A stretch of 64,000 bases of DNA. It comes from Planctomycetaceae bacterium (GTDB lineage: Bacteria; Planctomycetota; Planctomycetia; Planctomycetales; Planctomycetaceae). Positions 1 through 8,917 of this stretch are shown one piece after another. The stretch lies in the NCBI GenBank assembly GCA_021732995.1, contig JAKFWA010000029.1:1-64000 (forward strand). The letters are read 5' to 3'. Position 1 is the first letter of the stretch. Each line of letters starts with the position of its first letter. Made by a program: the position numbers and the translations under genes. The notes below the pieces were generated by a model. That model was not told where the DNA came from and made no database searches. It worked only from the letters and a program-made list of their open reading frames with translations.

Positions 1-28
1 CCCCTCTCCCCGAAGGGGCGAGGGGAGA
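1..28. repeat. GC-rich palindrome, translated in frame
   Basis: The first bases form a palindrome in which a CCCCTC/TCCCC arm pairs with a GGGG/GAGGGG arm around a GAA loop. The reading frame of the following large gene is open through it, encoding P-L-P-E-G-A-R-G. This looks like a dispersed short palindromic repeat inserted in, or at the 5' side of, the coding region. The left side is cut by the window edge, so its full length is unknown. Confidence 0.6.
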
Positions 29-3000
29 CAATCAATTGCCGCCTCACCAACTCCCGCTGACGGTGATTGTCTCTGTCGAGACTTGCGGCATCGGTGAGCC
101 ACTCGCCACCAAGATCGCGGATCAGCTCAAGGAGAAGTACGGCATTGAGCGTGAGCGGCTGGTTCTGTCTTCCACGCATACGCATTCGGCTCCGTGGCTG
201 AAGGACTTTGGTCCGAACATCTTCCCGCCTCCGCTGCCTGAGGATCATGAGAAACATCTCGCTCAATACGAGACCGAGTTGATTCAAAAGGTGATCCAAG
301 TTGTCGGAGATGCGATTGAAGCCCGACAGCCGGCGCGGCTCAGTTGGGCGCAGACGACGGCGAACCTCAACGTGAATCGGCGAGTGCTCAAAGACGGCAA
401 GTGGACCGGCTTCGGCAATCAGGCCGATGGCCCGCGCGATCAACGTTTGCCGGTGATTGTCGCGACCGGCGCGGACAACAAGCCGTTCGCCATTTGGTCG
501 AACTACCCGATGCATTGCACAGTTCACAACGGTAGCTTCCTGCAGATCAGCGGCGACTGGGCCGGCGCGGCGATGGAACAAATCGAAGCCGATCATCCGG
601 GTGCAACCAGCCTGATCACGATTGGTTGTGGAGCTGATCAAGGTCCGCGCTTGAATGGTGGCTTGGCTGAAGCCCGAGTTCTGGGGCGAGAATTCGCGGA
701 TGCCGTGAAGTCGTTGCTCAGGACCGCCGAACGTAAACCGCTGGACTCGCAGGTGGACTGCAAGTTGATTCGCATCGAACTGCCGTTTACCGCCGTGCCG
801 ACGCGCGAACAGCTTGAGACCGCAGCGAAGAAGCCGGGAGTTGAAGGCTCCAACGCGAAGCATTTTCTCGCACGACTGGATGCGGGTGAAGCCGTGCCCA
901 ACACCATGACTTATCCCGTTGCCACGTGGACCTTCGGTGATGACCTGGCGATGGTGTTCCTCGGCGGTGAGGTTGTGGTGGACTATTCGCTGCGGTTGAA
1001 TCGCGAGTTCGATGACTCGCGGCTGTGGATCACGGCTTACGCGAATGACATCCCGAGTTACATCGCTTCCAAGCGCGTCTTGCAGGAAGGTGGTTACGAA
1101 GCTGACTTCTCCATGTTGTATTACCGACGTCCGTCGCGACTGGCCCCGGAGGCCGAAGATCTCATTTGCGACACCGTGCAGAAGCTCTTGCCGCACGAGT
1201 TCTATTCCGCTGAGAAACAAGCGATGTTTCCGAAACCAAGATCTCCGGAAGAGTCGCTGGAGAACATCAAGGTTCGTCCCGGTCTGAAGGTGGAACTGGT
1301 CGCTGCGGAGCCGTTGATTCAAGATCCCGTCGCGTTCGATTGGGATACGCAGGGGCGGTTGTGGGTGGTCGAGATGAGCGACTATCCCAACGGCGTCATG
1401 AGCCCCGAAGCGAAGCCGCATCAGAATGATGAACTACGCGGTCAGCCCGGCGGGCGGATCAAAATACTCACCGATACTAATGGTGATGGCCGCTACGACG
1501 AAGCGAAGACTTTTATGGAGGGCATTGCGTTTCCGAGCGGCATTCAACTGTGGCGTGATGGAGTGCTGGTGACGGCCGCGCCTGAGATCTTCTTCGCCTC
1601 TGACCGCGATGGAGACGGTCGCGCCGAGTTCAAGCAGACGCTCTACAAGGGCTTCGTCGAAGGCAACCAGCAGCATCGAGTGAATGGGTTGCGATATGGT
1701 CTTGATAACTGGCTGTACGTGGGCAACGGAGACAGCGGCGGCGAGGTGGCGGTCGTCAACTCGCTGCTGCCGCAGTCTGAAACCAGCAAGACGTCTGCGC
1801 CGATTCGAGGTCGCGATTTGCGCATTCGACCTGATGAGGGACTGCTCGATGCGATTTCCGGGCAGACTCAGTTCGGCCGTGAGCGCAACGATTGGGGTGA
1901 CTGGTTCGGCAACAACAACTCGCGCCCCATCTGGCACTATGCGCTGGAAGACCGTTACCTGCGTCGCAATCCGCATCTGGCGGTGCGTGACACACGCGTG
2001 GAGATCGCCGAAGTGCCCGGCGCGGCGCCGGTGTTTCCGCAGAGCAAGACCATGGCGCGGTTCAACGACTTCGATCGCGCGAACCGCTTCACGTCTGCTT
2101 GTTCAACGTCGATCTATCGCGATCGTTATCTGGGCGATGAGTTCTACGGCAATGCTTTCGTCTGCGAGCCGGTGCACAATCTGGTCTCGCGACTGGTGCT
2201 GACGTCCGACGGTGCGACGTTCAAGGCACGTCGCGCGGCGGATGAACAGAACTCGGAGTTTCTGGCGTCCTCAGACAACTGGTTCCGCCCCGTCATGGTG
2301 CGTACTGGTCCCGATGGTGCGGTGTGGATCGCCGATATGTATCGGGCGGTGATCGAACACCCGCGTTGGATTCCGCCCGAGTGGCAACGCAAGCTCGATC
2401 TGCGGGCCGGCTCGGACCGCGGTCGCATCTATCGCGTGGTGCGCGCGGACTCGGCTCCCAAACCAACCTGCTGCGCGGACTCTCCCGCTGCGACTGGCAC
2501 AGCGAAGGATCAGGCGCCGGTTCGACCGCTCGCGGCCGGGCATCTTTCGAATGAGACTCTGCTCGCGCAACTTGCCTCGCCGAACGGCTGGTGGCGCGAT
2601 ACCGCTCAGCGGTTGCTGGTGGAACGTCAGGACAAGGCCTTGGTCGAACCTCTCAACAAGATGGCAACCGAGTACGCACAACCGCTGGCCCGATTGCATG
2701 CGCTGTGCACGCTGGATGGCCTGCGTGCACTGACGAAGCCGGTGCTGTTGAAGGCTTTGAATGATCGCGACGTGGGCGTGCGTCGGCAGGCCGTGCGGCT
2801 CAGTGAGAGCTGGCTGCACGATGCTGACGTGTTGAAGGTGCTGGCTCAGCGAGTGGCTGATGAGGCGCCGGTGGTGCTGCAGTTGGCCTACAGTTTGGGA
2901 GAAGCGCGGGGAGGCGATGATACGCCGGGGCGTTTGCTCGCCGAGCTTGCTCAGCGGCACGTCAACGATTCATTAATCTCGACTGCAATGCTGAGTTCTC

Positions 3001-4625
3001 TGCACGCTGGCAATGCCGAGGCCGTGGAGAGCGACCTCGCGCGGCAACTGGTGCGACAAGGTCGGCAGGCGTCGCCGGATCTGGTGAGTTTGCTGGGACG
3101 CATCTCGGCACAGTCGGTCGCGCTGCGGAACGGGCAGTTGTCGCAGCAGACGCTCAGCAGCCTGTTGCCTCGCACTGAAGCCGAAGCTGAGGCCGTCAGC
3201 CCGAATGCACTTTTCCCCGCGCTGCGACAGTTGCTCGGCAATGCGAAGGCGGACGAACTGGAACGCATGGCCGCGGTGCAACCCGGCTGGAAGCTGTTGC
3301 TCAACCGCGCGCGGCAAATGGCAGCCGCGCCGCAGGCGGACAATCGCGATCGCATCGCGTCGATGGAGTTGCTCGCCACTGCGAAGCCGTTCAATGAAGG
3401 CGACTTTGCGTTAATCAAAGGAAGGCTTTCGCCGCGCGAACCGATCGAGATTCAGCAGGCGGCGGTCGTCGCTCTGACCGGACTGGGCCGTGCCGACGTG
3501 CCGCACATGTTGCTCGACAACTGGCGAACGCTCAGCCCGCAAGTTCGTCAGCATGTGCTCGATGCACTGCTGCAGCGTGACGCGACAACGCTCGTGCTGC
3601 TCGACGCGTTTGAAAAGCAGCAGGTGTCGATCAGCGACTTCGACGCCGTTCGTCGCGAACGCCTGCTGGTTCATAAGAACGGGGCCATCAAAGATCGCGC
3701 TGTGAAGCTGTTCGCGGCTTCGTCAACGACGACTCGACAGCAGGTACTCGACGCATTCAGCAATGTGTTGAAGATGACGGGCGACACTTCTCGCGGACGC
3801 GCTGTCTTCGACAAGCGTTGCTCGGCGTGTCATCGACTGCAGGACATTGGCAAGCAGATTGGAGCGGACCTCGGTGCCGTGAAGGATCGTTCGGCACCTG
3901 CGCTGCTTACTGCCATCCTTGATCCGAACCGAGCCGTCGAGACTCGCTACTTCAGCTACACGATCCAGACGAACGACGGCCGGGCCTTCTCGGGTATGTT
4001 GACCAGTGAAACCGGCAACAGCGTGACTCTCGTGGGCGCGGACGGCAAAGAAACGGTTCTGTTGCGAGCAGACATCGACGAACTGTCTTCGTCCAACAAG
4101 TCATTCATGCCAGAAGGACTGGAGAAGGACCTGTCGCCTCAGGATGTCGCCGATGTGATCGCGTTCGTACAACGCTCAGCGCCCGTTGCACCGCTCAAGC
4201 AGATGCCCGGCAACGAACCGAAGCTCGTCAAAGCCGATGCCGATGGCAGCCTAAGATTGCTTGCTACGAATGCTGAGCTGCGCGGGCCGACGCTGGTCTT
4301 CGAGAAGCAGTTTCAAAACCTCGGCTACTGGCAAAGCGCCGACGACGAAGCCGCCTGGACCATCGAAGTACCCAAGCCCGGCAAGTATACGTTGAGCATG
4401 ACCTACGCCGTTGAAGCCGGTGCCGCTGGTGATCGGTTCGATCTCACTATTGCCGACAAGAAGCTCACCCACTCGGCGGACAGCACGCGCACGTGGGAGA
4501 ACTATCAAACGGTGAAGCTGGGTGATATTGAACTTCCCGCAGGCAAGCACCGCGCCACCATGCGAGCCATCGCGAAACCCAGATCCGCCTTGCTGGACCT
4601 GAAGGAGTTGCGACTCACCCCGTGA
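3..4625 (+). CDS. Ceramidase-like / PVC-type dehydrogenase / HEAT / cytochrome c fusion protein, 5' partial
   Basis: The frame is open from base 3, so the gene probably starts outside the window; the first in-window start codon is a TTG at 36. Counting from that TTG, residues 1-395 resemble neutral/alkaline ceramidase (motif STHTHSAP, then a GCGADQG stretch). Residues about 405-830 match the putative membrane-bound dehydrogenase domain of Planctomycetes and Verrucomicrobia (TIGR02604 type). About 850-1240 is HEAT-like. About 1250-1390 is the PVC heme-binding domain (TIGR02603 type) with one CSACH heme motif at 3819-3833. The last 130 residues look like a carbohydrate-binding beta-sandwich. 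The signal peptide and the first 80-100 ceramidase residues are not seen. The likely location is the periplasm or outer surface, with oxidation of a sugar or lipid-sugar substrate coupled to electron transfer. The substrate is unknown. Confidence 0.85.
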   Translation, partial: PLPEGARGDNQLPPHQLPLTVIVSVETCGIGEPLATKIADQLKEKYGIERERLVLSSTHTHSAPWLKDFGPNIFPPPLPEDHEKHLAQYETELIQKVIQVVGDAIEARQPARLSWAQTTANLNVNRRVLKDGKWTGFGNQADGPRDQRLPVIVATGADNKPFAIWSNYPMHCTVHNGSFLQISGDWAGAAMEQIEADHPGATSLITIGCGADQGPRLNGGLAEARVLGREFADAVKSLLRTAERKPLDSQVDCKLIRIELPFTAVPTREQLETAAKKPGVEGSNAKHFLARLDAGEAVPNTMTYPVATWTFGDDLAMVFLGGEVVVDYSLRLNREFDDSRLWITAYANDIPSYIASKRVLQEGGYEADFSMLYYRRPSRLAPEAEDLICDTVQKLLPHEFYSAEKQAMFPKPRSPEESLENIKVRPGLKVELVAAEPLIQDPVAFDWDTQGRLWVVEMSDYPNGVMSPEAKPHQNDELRGQPGGRIKILTDTNGDGRYDEAKTFMEGIAFPSGIQLWRDGVLVTAAPEIFFASDRDGDGRAEFKQTLYKGFVEGNQQHRVNGLRYGLDNWLYVGNGDSGGEVAVVNSLLPQSETSKTSAPIRGRDLRIRPDEGLLDAISGQTQFGRERNDWGDWFGNNNSRPIWHYALEDRYLRRNPHLAVRDTRVEIAEVPGAAPVFPQSKTMARFNDFDRANRFTSACSTSIYRDRYLGDEFYGNAFVCEPVHNLVSRLVLTSDGATFKARRAADEQNSEFLASSDNWFRPVMVRTGPDGAVWIADMYRAVIEHPRWIPPEWQRKLDLRAGSDRGRIYRVVRADSAPKPTCCADSPAATGTAKDQAPVRPLAAGHLSNETLLAQLASPNGWWRDTAQRLLVERQDKALVEPLNKMATEYAQPLARLHALCTLDGLRALTKPVLLKALNDRDVGVRRQAVRLSESWLHDADVLKVLAQRVADEAPVVLQLAYSLGEARGGDDTPGRLLAELAQRHVNDSLISTAMLSSLHAGNAEAVESDLARQLVRQGRQASPDLVSLLGRISAQSVALRNGQLSQQTLSSLLPRTEAEAEAVSPNALFPALRQLLGNAKADELERMAAVQPGWKLLLNRARQMAAAPQADNRDRIASMELLATAKPFNEGDFALIKGRLSPREPIEIQQAAVVALTGLGRADVPHMLLDNWRTLSPQVRQHVLDALLQRDATTLVLLDAFEKQQVSISDFDAVRRERLLVHKNGAIKDRAVKLFAASSTTTRQQVLDAFSNVLKMTGDTSRGRAVFDKRCSACHRLQDIGKQIGADLGAVKDRSAPALLTAILDPNRAVETRYFSYTIQTNDGRAFSGMLTSETGNSVTLVGADGKETVLLRADIDELSSSNKSFMPEGLEKDLSPQDVADVIAFVQRSAPVAPLKQMPGNEPKLVKADADGSLRLLATNAELRGPTLVFEKQFQNLGYWQSADDEAAWTIEVPKPGKYTLSMTYAVEAGAAGDRFDLTIADKKLTHSADSTRTWENYQTVKLGDIELPAGKHRATMRAIAKPRSALLDLKELRLTP

Positions 4626-4768
4626 TCGGTATTAAGGGCCAGGATCAAGTCCGCGAATTAGCCTCGTCGTGATAGGACTGCTGATGCGAACGGCAGCTTG
4701 CACGTTTATAGTGCCTTTTCCTTGCAAGCGTCCTTTGGCACTCGCCGTGCCCATCGTTCGAAACGAGC

Positions 4769-5434
4769 ATGACTACGATTCATCTTGATAGTGCATCTAT
4801 CCACGTTCCGGCCTGGGTTACGGACCTCGCGTCCTTCCGGGACTGGGTGCAGTCCGGGGACCTGCCGGAACGCTGCCCTGTCTTTTTTCTTGCCGGTGAG
4901 GTCTGGCTGGATATGACCAAAGAGCAGCTCTTCTCTCACGTGCGGCTGAAGCAGCGGTTCTATCAGGTGCTGGGAACCCTTGCCGATCAGGAACGACTGG
5001 GGGAGTTTTTTCCCGACGGCCTGCTGCTCACGAATGAAGACGCTGATCTGTCCGGCAACCCTGATGGCACCTTCGCCTCGTTTGCCAGCTTTCAGGAGAA
5101 ACGGGTTCGCCTGGTAGAGGGAACTGAGCACGGCTTCGTTGAACTCGAAGGTTCACCGGACATGGTCCTGGAGATCGTCAGCGACAGTTCCGTTGTGAAG
5201 GACTATGAGTTGCTGCGCGATCTGTACTGGAAGTCTGGTATCCGGGAATACTGGATCGTCGATGCTCGCGGTGAAAAGCTGGAGTACAGCATCTTGCGAC
5301 ATGCCGCCGCGGGTTACGTCTCCGTTCGAAAAGCCAGCGGTTGGGTGAAGTCCGGCGTCTTCAAGAAGTCCTTTCGACTGACTCGCGAAACGAACGAGCT
5401 GGGTCATCCCAGTTTTCAGTTGGAAGTTCGATAG
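4769..5434 (+). CDS. Uma2-family (DUF820) putative endonuclease
   Basis: The 221-residue product has the core of the Uma2/DUF820 family, a PD-(D/E)XK nuclease-like fold that is multiplied in planctomycetes and cyanobacteria. Visible signatures are SPDMVLEIVS (the Asp and the Glu of the LE pair are the expected metal ligands, about residues 129-138), a YWKSGIREYW helix/strand and the closing IVD. Size fits the family (180-230 residues). It starts at an ATG 143 bp after the preceding gene and stops 90 bp before the HEAT-repeat gene. The cellular role of this family is not established; nuclease activity is predicted from the fold only. Confidence 0.85.
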   Translation: MTTIHLDSASIHVPAWVTDLASFRDWVQSGDLPERCPVFFLAGEVWLDMTKEQLFSHVRLKQRFYQVLGTLADQERLGEFFPDGLLLTNEDADLSGNPDGTFASFASFQEKRVRLVEGTEHGFVELEGSPDMVLEIVSDSSVVKDYELLRDLYWKSGIREYWIVDARGEKLEYSILRHAAAGYVSVRKASGWVKSGVFKKSFRLTRETNELGHPSFQLEVR

Positions 5435-5523
5435 CCGTGGTGGCGAACGGGGCGAGATCGGCAGCGGTTTCGGAACGTACCAGTTGGCTCGCCCCGCATT
5501 GACGGAAAGTGATCCCCAGTCTG

Positions 5524-6504
5524 ATGGCCAAAGCGTCTGCTCTGGACTTGCGACTCAAACGCATCAATCAGTTGGAGGATGCTCCATATTCTGAGGCCGT
5601 TCGGGATGAACTGCGGCGGGCCTTGCGGGATGAATCCAACCGCGTTGTCGCGAAAGCGGCTGAGATCATCGGCAAGCTGCAGTTGATGGAGTTTGTCGAT
5701 GAACTGCGAGGGCTGTGGCCCAGATTCATGGAGAAGCCGCTGGAGTCCGACAAAGGTTGCGGCGCGAAGACGGCGATTGTGGATGCTCTGGGGCGACTGG
5801 AACTGGATGATCCCGACTTCTACCTGCAAGCCATGAGGCACCGGCAACTCGAACCTGTCTGGGGAGGGTCTGAAGATGCGGCGATCAATCTGCGCGGCTC
5901 GGCCGCGTTCGCGATTGGGCGTTCGCACCTGCTGGGAATTAATCGTAAGCTCATTGCGCTGACGGATCTGCTGGCTGACTCAGAACGGTTGGCCCGGACT
6001 TACGCTATCCAGGCGCTGGTGGATGTTGGTCACGATTCGATTGTGCCGCTGCTGCGAGTCAAAGCGGAATGCGGAGACAAGGAAGCGGAAGTTGTCGGGG
6101 CATGCTTCAACGGCCTGCTGGCATTGGATCCGCGCGAGTCGATCGACTTCGTCGCGCGGTTTCTGAAGCACCCCAACGATGCCATCGTCTGCGAAGCGGC
6201 CGCAGCACTGGGTGAGTGCAATCAGGAACGAGCTGTCAGCATCCTGATTGCGGCTTTGGACCGCACGGCCAATCGAGGTCTGCAGGAAGCCTTCCTCACC
6301 AGTCTCGGTCTCTCGCGCCAGCCGAGCGCGGTTGATTTTCTGATCACTCAAGTGGTATCGCAGACTCACTCATCCGAGGCCGCGCTGCGAGCACTCGCGC
6401 CGTCGCGGTTCTATCCGGCAATTCGAAACCGGGTGCAGGAAGCGGTTGCAGTGACCGGCAATCGTCGACTGCAAGCCGTTTTTGAGGATGAGTTCAAAGA
6501 GTGA
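5524..6504 (+). CDS. HEAT-repeat protein
   Basis: The 326-residue product is all-helical, with repeated units of about 30 residues typical of HEAT/PBS-lyase-like repeats (for example ALVDVGHDSIVPLLRVKA and AAAALGECNQERAVSILIAAL). It has no signal peptide or membrane segment, so it is probably a cytoplasmic scaffold. I chose ATG 5524 over the in-frame GTG at 5509. The AAA ATPase gene follows after 51 bp on the same strand, so the two are likely cotranscribed and the HEAT protein may be a partner or adaptor of the ATPase. No catalytic residues are evident. Confidence 0.8.
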   Translation: MAKASALDLRLKRINQLEDAPYSEAVRDELRRALRDESNRVVAKAAEIIGKLQLMEFVDELRGLWPRFMEKPLESDKGCGAKTAIVDALGRLELDDPDFYLQAMRHRQLEPVWGGSEDAAINLRGSAAFAIGRSHLLGINRKLIALTDLLADSERLARTYAIQALVDVGHDSIVPLLRVKAECGDKEAEVVGACFNGLLALDPRESIDFVARFLKHPNDAIVCEAAAALGECNQERAVSILIAALDRTANRGLQEAFLTSLGLSRQPSAVDFLITQVVSQTHSSEAALRALAPSRFYPAIRNRVQEAVAVTGNRRLQAVFEDEFKE

Positions 6505-6555
6505 CTGGTAACCCGCAGGCTGAACCGTCGCGGCACATCAGGTGTCTGCGGCGGC

Positions 6556-7728
6556 ATGAACCTCACCACTCAGTTCGATGATTTCCAGCGCTGCCTGCAA
6601 GCGGCCGAGCGGTTGCTCGGTCAGCCCGCTCGAACTTTCGACTTTTGCTGGACGCTGGAGTCGGCACTACAGAAGCGTATGAGGCTGATTCGAATGGCTC
6701 CGCTCTGGGGCCAGCATCCGGTTGTGCGGCTGCAGGATGGTCGACACGGTGCGACGGTGAACTGTGGACTGGAAGAATATGAGTTGCAGACCGACCGCGA
6801 ACCGATCCGGTTGGTGAAAGTCGTGGCCTCGAACGGAGTCTCCAACGGCTACGAACTCTACGATCAATGGATGGTGGCCGTTTCGGAGTTTCGCAACCTC
6901 TACCGCTTCATCCGTCGCCTTGATCGCAGTCAGGCGAAAGCTGTGGCGCCCATCATGCTCGCCAGCGATCGCGAACTGTTGTGGAAGAACACGATCGGCT
7001 TTCTGGGGCGGAAACAGGAAGTTTTGATTCGTTTTAACGTCCCGCGTCGGCGCGGCGTGCTGCTGCTGGGGCAGCCGGGGAATGGCAAAACGATGGCCTG
7101 CCGCTGGCTGCGCTACGAATGCGTGCGGCGAGGCTTCGGTTGGCGAACCGTGACGACCAACGAATACGAAGATGCTCAGCGCAACGGGGACGTGCCGAAA
7201 CTCTTTGATCTCGCCGAACCGGGAATTGTGCTGTTCGATGATTTTGACCGCGCCCTCTGGCGACGTTCGGAAGACGGAGCCGACACAAACCTGACGACCT
7301 TCCTGACGGCACTGGATGGCGTCACTCCTAATGATGGGGTGATCTTCGTCTTCACATCAAATGCCAAGATCGAGCAGGTGGACCGCGCGTTTCGCCGACC
7401 CGGCCGCATTGATCTGATCCTCGAATTTCAGATGCCGGACGCCGACATGCGACGGCAATTGATTCTCGATCGCTGGGAGCCAGAACTGCGGGAGCACATC
7501 GACATCGACGAAGTCGTCCGCATGACTGCCACCTTCAGCTTTGCTGAGATTGAAGAGCTGCGCAAGTTGTGCGTGATTCATTACCTCGACACCGAGACTT
7601 GGGACTGGCAAGCCGCCTGGAACCACTTTCGAGGTTCTCACCCCCGCTGCGACTCGTCACGCCGAGTCGGCTTTCAAGCTGCGACAGCGTCGAATTCATC
7701 ATCCGCCGCAACTGTGGCTCAAGGTTAG
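6556..7728 (+). CDS. AAA-family ATPase
   Basis: The 390-residue product has an N-terminal region of about 140 residues without recognised motifs, then one AAA module: Walker A GQPGNGKT (about residues 170-177), Walker B VLFDDFD (about 224-230), sensor-1 VFTSN, and an arginine-finger segment FRRPGRID. These are classical AAA features (FtsH/proteasomal ATPase/ClpX-like remodellers). No protease motif follows, so it is a stand-alone remodeller or regulatory ATPase. The last 35 residues are Ser/Ala-rich and low-complexity. It lies 51 bp after the HEAT-repeat gene and ends 17 bp before the convergent SDR gene. Substrate unknown. Confidence 0.88.
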   Translation: MNLTTQFDDFQRCLQAAERLLGQPARTFDFCWTLESALQKRMRLIRMAPLWGQHPVVRLQDGRHGATVNCGLEEYELQTDREPIRLVKVVASNGVSNGYELYDQWMVAVSEFRNLYRFIRRLDRSQAKAVAPIMLASDRELLWKNTIGFLGRKQEVLIRFNVPRRRGVLLLGQPGNGKTMACRWLRYECVRRGFGWRTVTTNEYEDAQRNGDVPKLFDLAEPGIVLFDDFDRALWRRSEDGADTNLTTFLTALDGVTPNDGVIFVFTSNAKIEQVDRAFRRPGRIDLILEFQMPDADMRRQLILDRWEPELREHIDIDEVVRMTATFSFAEIEELRKLCVIHYLDTETWDWQAAWNHFRGSHPRCDSSRRVGFQAATASNSSSAATVAQG

Positions 7729-7745
7729 CTCTGTTTCGACGCGCG

Positions 7746-8684
7746 TTATTTTGACGAAGCTGCCAGCTCGGACCAGAGATCCTGCAGGCTTTGTTGCCAG
7801 GAGATTTTCGGTTTCCAGCCTGTGGCTGAGGTGAGCTTGTCGGCACTTCCGGCACTGCGGGAGATGCCGCCGCGTGAGTTGTGAACTCCGCCTGCAGCCG
7901 GTTTCAAACCGCCGGCGGCATTTCCGAGGACGCTGGCAACTTCAAGCAGCGTCGTTTCCTGGCCAGTGCAGATGTTGAAGACGTCGCATGTTCCGATCGG
8001 CCACTGCTCATCAGGGCGAGCGAGGAGGCTCAGGCAGGCGGACGAGACATCGCGCACGTCAACGAAGTCGCGAGTGGCGTTGGCGTTGGTAACTTCGAAC
8101 TCAGTGCCGGTTGAAGCGCCCTGCTGGCACTGTTTTGACAACCGCTGTGCCAGCGATGTTGCAAAGTAGATGTCCGGCAGTCCGGGACCGATGACGTTGA
8201 ACGGTCGCACGGACACCAGGCGCAGCTTCAGTTCCTGGGCCGCGGCCTGAGCCAGCTCCGTCTGTGCCAGCTTCGACGAGCCGAAGAAAGAAGCCGGTCT
8301 GGCCGGACGATCCTCGGTCAGGGGCAACCATTCGAGCGGCGCGGCTCCGTATTCCGCAGCGCTGCCCATCAGGAGCACTCGAGCGTTCGGGGCGTGTTTG
8401 GCAACGGCCGTCAGAACATTGAGCGTTCCAAAAATGTGGGTGTTGTAGAGCTCACGCGCGTCGCGCGAGGCTGTGGCCGCTCCGCATTGGACGATCCACT
8501 GCGGTTGGATCTGATCGATAACGTCAGCGACGTTCTCAGCCGACGTCAGGTCACAACGCAGATGGCCACTGGATTCCTTCGGCTGACGACTGGTGCCGGT
8601 CACTCGATGTCCATCCGCTGCCGCAGTCGCACAGAGGTGCCGCCCAATAAAGGAACTGGCCGCAAATATCAGGAGGTCCGCCAT
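7746..8684 (-). CDS. Degenerate NAD-dependent epimerase/dehydratase (extended SDR)
   Basis: This 312-residue extended short-chain dehydrogenase resembles GDP-6-deoxy-4-keto-mannose reductase/epimerase proteins (for example SVRPFNVIGPG and FVDVRDVSSA). Two key sites are altered. The Rossmann signature TGxxGxxG reads FAASSFIG, losing two glycines, and the YxxxK catalytic motif reads FGSSK, with Phe for Tyr. Both were checked at codon level (TTC for the Phe). I chose ATG 8684, which puts the Rossmann strand at the N-terminus; the frame continues upstream without family similarity. It may be a non-catalytic homologue or use an unusual mechanism. It is convergent with the AAA gene. Confidence 0.85.
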   Translation of the reverse strand: MADLLIFAASSFIGRHLCATAAADGHRVTGTSRQPKESSGHLRCDLTSAENVADVIDQIQPQWIVQCGAATASRDARELYNTHIFGTLNVLTAVAKHAPNARVLLMGSAAEYGAAPLEWLPLTEDRPARPASFFGSSKLAQTELAQAAAQELKLRLVSVRPFNVIGPGLPDIYFATSLAQRLSKQCQQGASTGTEFEVTNANATRDFVDVRDVSSACLSLLARPDEQWPIGTCDVFNICTGQETTLLEVASVLGNAAGGLKPAAGGVHNSRGGISRSAGSADKLTSATGWKPKISWQQSLQDLWSELAASSK

Positions 8685-8917
8685 GACTGTCCTTATCCAA
8701 CGATTCCGTTTGGTTACGCAGTAACTGTATGAGTCCTTTGCGTGGACACATCTTTCAGAGAAGGGCAGGTTACAAAGTCCCGGCAAACACGTCTGGATGA
8801 CTTCCTGCTGTGACAGCCGTAGCGAGGTCGCCGGTTGCAGTATCTCGGCTTCAACCGGAACATGACCGCGTGCCTTGGCGGTCCAGGATCAATGTCCGTT
8901 GAAGAGGAACTCGCTTC

